From Ligula intestinalis (lineage: Eukaryota > Platyhelminthes > Cestoda > Diphyllobothriidea > Diphyllobothriidae), in NCBI GenBank assembly GCA_036362985.1, contig JAYGXS010000004.1, positions 33,725,007 through 33,789,006 of the forward strand: a DNA stretch of 64,000 nt, read 5' to 3'. Below the pieces are notes generated by a model. The model had not been told where the DNA came from. It did no database searches and saw only the letters and a program-made list of their open reading frames with translations. Both the position numbers and the translations under genes were made by a program. Shown here in pieces: positions 24,201-36,200 of the stretch; position 1 is the stretch's first letter; each line of letters opens with the position of its first letter.

Positions 24201-27200
24201 TAGCAAAAAGGCCTCTTCTTATTTCGTCCTAGATGTGTCATGTGTTTAGACCCCATTTCATAAACTGCAGACACCAGATATGCGTGTCTTCCCTTTGCAC
24301 CGAAATTCTTGTCAATATCAATGCAGTGGACTCGATTGACGTACCTATACGTGGCAGTTCATTCATCTCCTCTTTTGACTTAGAGTCGTCAGTGTCATCC
24401 TCTCACTCGTTTTCGAGTCTATGTACCTACGTTTCACTTTCTGGGGTTTATAACGTTTTCATAGACTCCCCTCCTGACACATTCGATTCATATGTAGAAT
24501 TGAGTAAGAAAGAGCTTGTGTGTTATGACAGCAACCAAGGTCTTGCTAACAGTAACCCGACTATTCAGTCCCTTTTGTTGCCAATCATTTATGTCGTAAA
24601 TCATAGGGCCTTCCATTTTTTCGCTTCCTTTCCGGGTCTCTACACGCATCATATTTTCCTACAGTCTGTCGCTGATTTCATTCTTTGAGAGCATTCTTAA
24701 AGCGGCCGAAATTGCTGGATAGGGCAGGGTTGCAAGTGGCCCTTTCTCCGTCTTAGTCAAATTCCTAGGCAGCTTAACGATCGGTTTGAATTAGTAGGGT
24801 TAGGTTTCATGACGAAGTTAGGACGCGAAAAATAAATTTAGTGCAGAATCACCCCAGTGCGGAAAAGACTTATATCCTAGATCTACTAAACACTGAAGTG
24901 TGGACTATCACACAACCAGCGATGAACCTCCACGAAACACTGACTGCAGTTACGGTCTAGTAGCATGACCTAACGGTCGCTCTTAGACAGTTCCGCTTTT
25001 CTCTGAAAAAAAATACAACCTCGCCTTTCCTAACTGATGGCGTCCAGTCTTGGGAACCGTTCTTAATTGTTGTTTAATCCAAAGCGGACGTTTGCCTTGC
25101 ACGTCAAGTTCGTCTCGCTGCCGGCAATGTCGATTGCAAACCGTAAGTAGCATCCACACGCGGGTGGTTTTGGGTCCTGCGGCAGCATTCGTAAAGCAGA
25201 ATTGCCAACGAAAATTTTTGCCTTCCTCTCTTAAGGTCACACCTCTTTTTTTCTGTTAGGCCTCATTTTTTTTCGCACTTCATGCGCACGCCGTGGACCT
25301 TAACGTTTATCCTACCTTTCTTGCGCTGCCCAGCCAACCGTACCGCTTATCTTTTTAAAGTTTCCTATTTCTGGACCGATTTTCATTTGTTGTTCGTCGG
25401 CATGATTTTATTTCAATGCACAACACTTTTACTAGCTTTCTGAATTTCACCCATGAGTAATACTGCTAACATTATGCTTCAACAAATGTGAACAAGTATG
25501 CCCTTTTTTATAACTGCGTCCATACTGGTGAGTTCTATTGAAAATGCTGCGATCGTTTGATCCGTAGGGAAATAAAGCACTTGTCCGGATGATGTCTAGT
25601 CAGATTAACCCTTCATGCAGCATAATGCAGGCAAAAATAGTCCTTTCTAAACGTTTCAGGACAAAATGTACTGTTTCAGAGAACCGTGCCTTACTAAAAT
25701 GTTCTCCATAAGCCAAAATGATGTGTTCTTTCATCTACCACATTTTAACCCGCTAAGAATGTTTGAGAAAGTTAAATGATTGATTGAACAGAAGATGCTA
25801 TCAGTGTAAAATGATTTACAGTGGATGGACTATCTCATGCAATCCTACAATTTTTACAAGTAACTATCTTTTACTCAAACGCAGCCCAAGTTGTGGCTCC
25901 CAAAGTCCTACAGCAATAAAGTTATGATCGTTCTTCACAATAGGGCATATTATGATTTATGAAGAAATATAACGTTTTATAGAAACACCAGCTTCTTTAA
26001 CAAAGTGGAAAATTCCGAAATAGTGGAAATCGGGCGTACTAGGTAAACTTAAGTTTTACATGTAGAGGAAATCCGTTCATGCAAAACCACTGAGTAAATA
26101 AAGCAGCACAAGTAAAATTACGTTTGAAAATGTTCGTTTTGTTAAGTTTTCGAATAAAAATGCTTCCATATTGCGTGCAATATAGTGTATGGCTGTTACC
26201 GAAGAGCCTAAATTTCGAGTATGTTTTCTAACACGTTTTCACGGGAATTGCTAGTTGTTTCTTTCGTTTATGCATCGCTGGACTTGTAATGTACTAAGGC
26301 AACCACATTTTCGCTTGATATGCCCCATTGGGAGATCACAGGAGTAAGATATTGCTTAAGCTCCTTTGCGGACATGCCGGTCAGCGACTGATAAATTTAA
26401 ATATAATTGTCGGGAACAATTGTAAACGTACCATTTTTTGCACACTAAGAGTAATTGCCTTTTGCCAAATTTTTTGTAATTATTTCGATATTTCTATTAC
26501 GAAGAGGTTCAAATCTTCCATGGAATTGTAATTAAGACTTTACGATTTTCATTGGCTTTAGTCAATTGGCCATAAATAATGAGTATATTCTATGTGCTTG
26601 CCAAAACCTTCAAAATAAGGTATATCTCTAAAACTTTTACATAAATAACCAGCTTTTAAACATTTTTTCTCATGTAGCTGTCTTTGTGTGTCATAGTTTC
26701 AGAACCATCCAATCATGTGAACTCATTGCCGAGAAAAATAAACTTCTACTACAAAAGTTGCGAATAAATCTGCTCAAGGTTGATTTCGAAAAATTCTACA
26801 GCAAGTAAACTCTTAAAAAAGCTTTACTTATATATTTTGGCGTCTGATGTCTGCGTACTTTTTATTTTTTTTGATGATTAAGTCAAGGTCAGAATGTGAA
26901 ATTTTGGCCAGTAGAGTGATTTCCCTAACAATTAAGGATATTTCTTCGGTTATAAATGAAAGAGCTACCTGTTTTATCTAAAACGGAACAGTTTTCAGCA
27001 TATTTGGTTACTTCTAGACTAAGTTCTACAATAACAAATACAAAGTAGAGTGGCAATAATATCAATGGCGATTTTTGAAAAAAAAAAACTGTTTCGAAAT
27101 CTCCCGTGACAACTCTGTCAAATGTTTGCTCTGTTAACTGTCTCCAACTTCATACCGATTTAATTAATTTGGTTGACATATACTAGTAAAGTTCGCAAAC

Positions 27201-30200
27201 GCATTCCTTGCCTGTAACCTTTCAAATATAAAATATGAATTTAATGTGGAGTAATGCAAAGAACAACCTCAAAAGTTCATTACTCAATTTTATGGCACGA
27301 AACTTGGTCGATTTGCAAAATATGAATTTTCAAACTTATTTTGCTCTTCTGTTCCCAAAAGTAATGCGCTATCTCCTAATTACACTAACCTCAATTTCAT
27401 GGATGCAAAACAAAATTTTTCGTTTTGTGAAGAGATATAATTAAACAGTTTCTGCTCTTCATGAATGTTCTTCTATAGTGCAACATACACACACAAGAAA
27501 TTCTTTTCCGCAGCGTTTAATAGCATAGAAAATTCCCCGGATATCAACAAACGCTGGATTTCGCCCATTTTCGCCTCTTTTTTCTCCCAGCATTCTGATC
27601 TGAACGTAATTACATTCTAGTAAACAACATTTTCGACCCAGTTCAACCCAATGAGTTAACTAAACAACCTCAAGTGTGCTTCAAATCCTCAAATCCCCAA
27701 CCTTGCATCAGATATGAAAACTACTGTATTTGTCTCATGCTCGTGTCCATCGTGTGCATCGGTTTTTTCCCGCCATGTCTTTATGTGCGCACGCGTTTTT
27801 GCGTAGGTAGCCAGCTGGCTTTGATGATAATGGGGAGGGGGTAAGGGGCTGTCAGCCTTCTGTCGTCTACAAAAGCGATGAAGGCGGGTTACCTGGGAAA
27901 GGAGGGTTACCCGTTAGCCAAGCTGCATGCTACCTGGCGCGTCCACGGGTGGCGGATAGTTGCGCAGCCTTCCGTGAAGGTTAGCTGCGAAATAAGCAGG
28001 CTCCCGGGTCTGGCGAATAAGCATTCGCGGACGCAGCAGCGACAGTGTTACCAGGGCGCGGTGGGCTGAGGTTTGGCGCACTGACTGCCTTATAAAATGC
28101 CGCAAGGCCCAATGACGACACTGTGACAGGGCAAGCGTGAACCGCCATTAAATAGGTTTGCTTGCCACCAACACCACTACCTTGTGGTTAGGTTATTGAG
28201 CCAAAGTGCTAGAGGAGACAACCTCGAACAAAGAATCCGAGCGGCCGTTGGGGACCTGCCTGTATTAAAAATTCCCAAGAAACCTTATGATGTCTCCTTA
28301 CTACGACCACTGTTATGGCCTCCGCGGGAACCGACGCGCTCGCAACCCTTGTCCAGTGGTGTGGGCGAATAATGTGCAAGCTGGACTGCTAAACAAAAAC
28401 GGACGCTTGGTATTGGATGCTGGAATGTGCGAACATTTCTGGAACCTGGTAGTCAAAGTCTGACAGCGCACAGTCTCCATGAATATCACGTGGATGTTTG
28501 TTGCTTGTCAGAGGTCTTACTCCTCGACTCAGACGCCCGAGAAATCAAAATCCCGGGGGTTGATTCTCATTTCACCTTGTATCACAGCGGTTCGAGTGAC
28601 TCATCTGGTAGACACGGTGTGGCTATTGCCCTCTCGGAAGAAGCTAACCGTGCACTACTAGCATGGGAACCAGTCAGCGACCGAATGGCCTATGTTCGAA
28701 TAAAAGGCAATTTTGCGAACATCTCGGTCGTATCTGTGTATGCACCTACGTCGGCGGCTGAACAGCAAGAGAAAGATAATTTCTACTTGCTGTCGCAGGA
28801 GCTAGCCGAACGACTCCCTCGCCGAGATCTGCTTATTGTTGCCGGGGCCTGAAATGGCCGGACTGGGCCCGGGGACCCGACAAACAGCCACCTTCTTGGT
28901 CGTTTTGGGCTTGGCTCTCGAACGGACAATGGTGAGAGGATGCTGCAGTTTGCCGAACAGAACCGATTGTTTGTTACCAACACATGCTTTTAGCACCGTC
29001 ACAAACATCTACTGACTTGGCATTCGAACGATGGCCAGTCAGATCGATTACATTCTAGTTGGTTCACAGTTTCACAGCTGGGTCCACGATAGCAGGTCGA
29101 TGTAAGGTGCCGAAACTGGGAACGTCCATGGGTCTGACCATGTTCGCGTTCGCACGCGCCTGAAGGTTCATCTCTCATCTGTGCCCAAACTGCCACGTGC
29201 GAGACGCCTTGATGTCGCACAGCTCCGGCAAACCAACACTACCGAGGCTCTTAGCACAGAAATCCAGTCCCGTCTTATGACCCAGGCTGACAATGAGGGT
29301 AGTAGCAAGTGGCCATCACTGAATACATCCATCTATGGGGCAGCTGAGAAGATTCTCAGATTCACTCAGCGGTGCTGCAGTGACTGGATCAGCGGAAGAA
29401 CCCTGCAGCTATCGGCCGAGACGACTCGAGCCAGGCCCTGATACGATGCCTCCTTCCGCCAACTTCGAAAGCTGACAGCAAAGTCAGCTAGAGATGACCG
29501 GCAGAAGTATTGGTCCGAAACGGCGACTTCTATGGAGCAGGCTTCTACTGTTGGTGACACCCGAAAATTGCACCAAATCATACGCCAGGTTAGTGGTAAG
29601 CCCCCAACACTGTGATTCTTTCGCGATGTGAATGGAGGATTTATTGCCGACAACTCGGCCAAGGTCGATCACCGGCGTGAACACTTGGAGCACCTACTCA
29701 ACTTTGACGTCAACCCGTCGTGTGACATCCCTTCCGAAGACGAAGTTACCGATGCAATGTAGAGGCTACGCAACAACAAGGCGTGCGGAGAGGACGGTAT
29801 TCATGCCGAAATCTACAAGTCCTGTGTCGACACCCTGGCTTCTCGGCTCCATGAAATGATTGTACAGGCGTGGCGAGAAGAGACCGTTCCCGATGACTGG
29901 GGCTCAGGTATCCTTGTACCTGTCCACAAGAAGGGAGATAAGACAAGATGCGAGAACTACCGTGGTATAAGTCTTATCGATGTTGCTGCAAAGATCTTCG
30001 CGGTTGTTCTTCTCAGGCGCTTCCAGTCTGTACGTGACTCCAGGACACGACCCAACCAAGCCGGATTCCGAGCTGGGCGTGGATGTGCGGATCAAATATT
30101 CACACTGAGGCGCACTCTAGAATTCCGCCATGGCTACCAACAACCGACGGTCGTTTGCTTAGTCGAATTTGCCGCCGCATTCGATTCCATCCATCGTGAG

Positions 30201-33200
30201 TCCCTGTGGCGAATAATGGAACTGGATGGAGTGCCGACCAAACTCATTGTGATGAATAAGGCCTACTATCGGTCTACCACCGCACGAGTCCTGGTCCACA
30301 ACAATCTCTCTCAGTCGTTTGATATCCGGCCTGGTGTCCGACAGGGCTGCGTCCTTTCGCCCATACTGTTTAACTACGTCATTGACTGGATTCTCGGCAA
30401 AGCCCTGCATGAAGAGGGCGGTGTTGAACTTGCACCCGGACGCCGACTAACTGATCTTGACTACGCCGATGATATTGCGCTGTTAGCCTCAAACTTTGAT
30501 GGTCTACAGTCAGTAGTGGCGCGGTTAAATGAGATCGCTATGTCGGTAGGCATGTCCATAAATTCCGGAAAGACGAAGTTGTTCTCGAGCTGCATCCCTG
30601 CCCAGGAAAAGGCACTCCTGGGGATTAATGGCCATCAACTTGAAGAAGTAGACAGCTTTAAATACCTCGGGGCGAGGCTGCTACCGAATGGGCAGAGCAA
30701 GGACGACATTGTCTTCCGTATCGATGCTGCTCGCTGGGTTTTCTCAATCCTTCGAAAGCGTCTATGGATCAGACGTGACATCTCCATCGCCACGAAGATT
30801 CGTGTGTACCGTGCATGCATCCGTTCAGTCCTCCTCTATGGATGTGAATGCTGGGCTGTGCGCGCTGAAGATGAGCGAAGACTGGAGGTCTTTGACCACT
30901 GGTGCCTGAGGACGATCCTGCGAGTTAAGTATAGCGACTTCATCTCACATGAGACAGTCCGCATCCGCTGTGATCGTATCACGAGGATATCTCAGGCCAT
31001 TCAAGAAAGGCGACTGAGGTGGTTTGGATACGTTCTCCGTCGTCCGCCCCACGAGCTTACCTATGCTGCCCTCGACCCGGCACCGCAGCCCACCTTGAAA
31101 CGTCGAAGAGGAGGGCAACTGAAGACTTGGCTAGACACCGTCCGTCAAGACATGGAAGCAGTTCTTGGACCTTCTATCTTCGGTCTCCGTCGCTGGAGAA
31201 GGGACTGGATGGAGCTTTCCAGATCCGCTGTCGCCAATCGCCATGCATGGAGAGGTACCGTTCGTGACATCATTGAGGCCGGCTATATCAGGCATGATCA
31301 CAGCCATAACAAGTACAAGAACTGCTTACTGATGGGGGTCTTCATGTCACGGAATCCGTGTGCTAAGAAAGAATCGCCTACTTGATTAATTGTGTCTTAC
31401 CTCTGTAAGACCATTATTCTGAGCACAGTTTGCGGGTGTGCCCTTCTGCTGCTTATCACCGCCGATAATTACTGCATATTCTTTTCTAACGTACAAGGTG
31501 TCGTGTCTATTTTAGGCTTAGTGGGTCTCCTGCATTTTTGGGAATTTAATCTAACCCTCTCGCAGTTGAATTAATGCTGGCCCAGACATGTGAATTATAC
31601 TTTATGTTCAACAATTATGGCATTTGTTAAGGTAGCTTATGAGAAGGCTCCAAATTGTGGGATAACTCGGTCCTCAAGATGGAGAGTCCGGCTGTATGGA
31701 AGGCCTCCTTTATATGGACCCTGTGACACTTTCACTCAGTTGTGATCTGGGTCGTCTCTTGTTCGTGTGAAATATTGATCCAAATCTATCGCGGACCAGG
31801 TGTGGGGCACGCGTGACAGACGAGTGGTTCTACCCTGTCGACCACTGCGTCCGATGCCGCTTACGGTTTTCTCGGCTGTGTCTTGATACCGGCGCAGTGG
31901 AACGAGGGTGGAGGGAGTGCGGTTGTTGCCTTGCATGTTTGCTTTCGATATAGACGAATTCAAGCGCAAGTCACCGTCCCTGCTATGTGCCTGCTATGTG
32001 GCACGCGGTAGACGCCGTAGGTCACTGGCGGTTTACCGTAGCCCAACAGAACGCTCCCATCGGTCAAACGTTTGTCCTACAGGTTATTCGGAAAGCTATT
32101 GTCATTTATTTAGTAAGCGGAAAGCCGCACGCACAGAATTGAGAGTTTATGCCTCAAACTAGGAACCCGTCTCATTTCGGAGACTCTGTACTAATTTCTA
32201 CGAATCATGCTTCGATAACGTGTACGTTATATAGCATTTTGCTCAAGTTCACTTGTATTAATGGGCGGGAGATGCTTTTTTCTGCATTTTATCGGAATCT
32301 CTCGTGTGGAGCTATTTATTTCCAATGGAAATGGCCTGTTTTAAACAGTCTATTATTCCTTATGATTTTGTAGACGATTTTAAGTGTTTAGCGTTACTGA
32401 TAGACTAGAATTGACACAGCGAGCATTGATTAACGAAATCGTTTGGTAATTGCGTTTCTTAACGAATGTAACGTTACCATTTGGGCTCTTCGTACTGAAA
32501 TGAAGTGGACAACTTTATGGTGCCTAGGCTTACTTCGGATTCTCATCCAGGAAATCTACTTCCGAGAACTGGTCAGTTCACGCATACCGAAAGCCTTATG
32601 CAACAGCTCTACCTTTTTCTTACATTCCCTATAGTCAGCAAACTCAGCCTAGCCGTCTTCGTTAGAACTTAATCCTTTTTTGAAAGTGATTCAGCGCTTT
32701 CTGTTTTCTTATCGCCAACTGTATTGTCTTGTTACTAGGAGCATTTTCAAGTTCTAACTGGACCCTCGCTTTCACCATCGACGCCCAACGCGGAATCCAC
32801 CTCTTCGTCGCAGGCTGAGGAAGCCATTTCGCGAATGAAGTCAATTTTTATTGGCGGTAATCAACAAAACTGTGATTCCCGGTCAGTGGATTATGAAGCG
32901 TCTGGCGGTAGTGTTGCTGCAAATGGCGGTCACAGAAATCGGCGGACCCTGAAGTCCTCCGCGGCTGCGTCGGCCCCTAAATCTGCCGGAAGGACGAGCA
33001 GCAATCAACGCGATCGACACCCTATTCGTCGTTGGTCCTTCTTCGTTCCCGGCTTCCTGAAACTGGATCTTGTCTACTGCCGATCAAATCCGTCAAACGG
33101 CGTTTCTTCGTCTGCCGTTAACAGCAACATGGCGCAATCCTCCGGGTTGACTGTCGCCGCGTCTCCAGACTCCGCTGCAGAGGCACTTGTCAAGGGCACC

Positions 33201-36200
33201 GCCTGGGAGACTCCCCCCTCATCCATCCCGCTGCATGTCAATGCTCTGGTCACTGTACAGGTTTGTCATCACTTTTCCTAGGTGTGCGCTTTGCTCAACG
33301 CACGGCAATCGTATTCCTGTTTCATTTCATTTTTTGCAGTGCAACCCACTGCCATCACCCTTTTCTTTGCGCATCGATTCAACTACATTGTGGCTTACAA
33401 TCCTAGTCAGACATATGGGTGCTTTAACGCACTATGCAGCCAGTAGTGGAGGCACGAAGTGTTTGTTATAACTGCAGGTTTTTGTTTCAAGCTGAAATTA
33501 ACTTCTGTGAAATATTTATTTGACGCCAATTCTGCCACACGACGGTACCGCGACTGCCCTGATTTTTTGTTTGCACTTTATGGCGAAAACATTTCTGGGC
33601 GTGAACATAGTGGAAGCCCTCTGTGTCACACATACGTGGTTTGCCGTCTTTGATGGTCTTTGCTGCTTAGGCATTTCGGTAATAAACGACTGCCTGTCTG
33701 CCAAAATTTGTAATTTTGCGTTATATGCGCCCATGCTTGGTCGACTTCCAATAATTGCAGGGATAACACATTATTTTTGCAGTTGCTTCTTGCGTGTTAC
33801 ACGCATGTAGTCCATTACTTCCAAAACTCCCCGGCCTTCGGCTAATGCGGTCAAAAATAAGTTTCTTATTTTTAAGTTGGTTTGGCTGATTTGGTTAATT
33901 TAGTTGACCCGATTGTGAAAAACTCGCGGCATTCGGTGGGATTCGAACCCGCATAGGAAGGAGGCCTTTTACGCAAGCAAATGCTCTACCTACTTGAGCT
34001 ACGAATGTCGCGCTTCGCACCGTGAGTTTAATCACACTTGGATCGATATTACCTGCCTAAATTAACCAAATCTGCCAAACCAACTTAATAATTAAGTCAG
34101 CCTAGTAGTCATTCTGGTGGATTCAAGATGATTGCTTAGGAAATCCTGCTTGTGCAGTCAACTTGCTGTCCCGTATTGTTGGATTCCATATGAGCGGCAA
34201 AGTTGGGTGGGTAATATCGATCCAAGTGTGATTAAACTCACGATGTGAAGCGCGATATTCGTAGCTCAAGTAGGTAGAGCGTTGGCTTGGCTAAAAGGCC
34301 ACTTCTATGCGGGTTCGAATCCCGCCGAATGCCATGAGTTTTTTTCACAATTGGGTCAACTAACAAGTTTCTTATTTTGTCTCTGTTCCTGTATTTTTCT
34401 TCCCAAAAAGATATCAAAATCTAGTTTACTACTGACCACTCTAATTGACCACCGACATCACCTGCTAGCTTCTATGATTGCCTTTTTTCCGTTTCTATCA
34501 TCCAACAGAGTTTAAAGCAGCTTCTGACGCAGAGAATTTTCCTCGCCTCACTGGTCTCCTCCTGCTCATCTGGAGCTCGGGTCTCCGAAGCCACCGCTGA
34601 TCGTTCCTCCAGCATACCTACCGCCGTTTTCCCCCCACCGCACCCATTGGCCTTCTTACAGAAGCATGGAACTCCCTGCCGAAGGCCGCGCCACCAGGAG
34701 GCCTCGGGCAATAGTGACCAGCCTATTGACGTTTCCGACTCTGACTGTGACTCCCACAATTCCACCATAATCGGCGATGCGGAGGAAGAGGAGGGGGAGG
34801 AATTGGCATCCTCCGCAGGACGGCCAGAGCCCAGCTCTTCGCAATCCCGTGCCAGCACACATCACAGCCAAGTCAGATCTGTACAGAAGCATGAAGGCAA
34901 CGCCTTACGGAGGTGTCAGATCACTTACTCCTTACGTCAGACCGATAGGGAACATTCTCACCAACCGCCCACTGCGGCCGTCTATCCGGATCAGCAGGCA
35001 CATCCTGTAGAATCCGTGGAAATGGCTGCTGATGCAGCCGCAGCTGTCAGTGTTCGTAGTCTGCGCCACCAGAAGACTGTGCCTTCCTCTAATCAGAAAC
35101 CGTGTGAGAGTGGCACCGTTGTCTACAGCAACCCTGCGACCGCAAATGGAGTGGATGGTGCTGGAGTGCAGTCTGCCTCCGACAAGCGTCATTCCAGCGT
35201 CCTAGAGGGAAAATCAGGGGGTGATATCGTGCCAGCAAAGGCAACCGCTGGACTCCGGCCTTCCAGTGGCCTTCGGCGTACTGGTTTCGATGCCAGTAGC
35301 AGCAGCAGGAGTAATCCGGAGAAATCAGTGCCTCAGGTTAGTTTGGAAACCCAGTTCGAAGTATACAGGCGTGTTCCAGGAAGCACTTCAGAAGAGAAAA
35401 ATGTGATCCCTAGAGCATGGTGATTGTTGGCCTGGTATTTCGGGACCTCTCTTGAACCCATCATCACAGACATTTGCAGAGAATGGTAATGAGTGGCCAC
35501 TAGTTGCCGGGCCAGCACACGCCTACTGTGGTTGGTAGTCATGTTCATCGCTGGGGGTCGCAGTTAGTGCGAGGATTGTTTTTGATCCATATTCGAGTCG
35601 TTAATTGCCCTGATTATGTTACCGTTGTCTGCTCTTGGCGTGATAATTACTTAGCAAGTTGGCTTGCTGTCCCCTGGACTGCTGGTCACCCGCACCGTCC
35701 CCGCATGTCTGGTAATTTTTCCCAGGCCACATCGCAGGACAGAATGTGGAGCCGCGAGGTCATTGTTCTTATAAGTCGACCGGGGGTCCGAGAACCATGA
35801 CTTAGGTAGATCCCGATGGGTTGACTAGATATCCTGGAACGTCAGACGCGAGTATAGACAATGTTCCCGCGATCTCACCTTTTTCTGAGACATTTTGTTC
35901 AAGCTGTTTTCCTACACGCTTTTGGGACAGCAAATGCATGGCTTACAGCAGTACACCGATATTTCGCAATAGCTATTCATCTGCTGTTTCACTAAGCAAG
36001 CAGGTCACGGAAGACAAAATAGAAATCGCAAAACTCCTCTTCATAAATATTCAATGCACATGTCCACTTTTCACAACAATCTTGGTACGTGTATGTGCGA
36101 TTATCATGTGTATTACCACCCAGTGCATAGCAATTCTATACAAACTGATCTCATAACAATTCTGCTTTACTCAAGACCACCTTTATTCACGACTACCTCC

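Larger units (their letters stand above)
27860..31390 (+). mobile_element. RTE-like non-LTR retrotransposon, decayed copy
   Basis: A GC-rich block of about 3.5 kb with an untranslated leader (27860-28400), an APE-type endonuclease (from about 28400) and a reverse transcriptase (to 31385). Both domains are on the + strand. No TSD or poly-A tail was pinned down, so the ends are approximate. Orientation is the same as TRIP12. The RTE-like assignment rests on the APE-RT plan and the C-terminal '[13 protein letters not shown]' tail common in flatworm elements; a CR1 origin is less likely. Confidence 0.8.

Noticed and set aside
24233..24688. 151-codon Ser-rich frame inside the large intron, considered as a missing TRIP12 exon
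   Set aside because: The exons on either side join in phase with matching conserved sequence; no TRIP12 similarity within the frame.
34253..34333. Genuine tRNA gene on the + strand
   Set aside because: A and B boxes are good, but the anticodon loop is 9 nt and the acceptor stem is only partly paired; part of a mobile composite.
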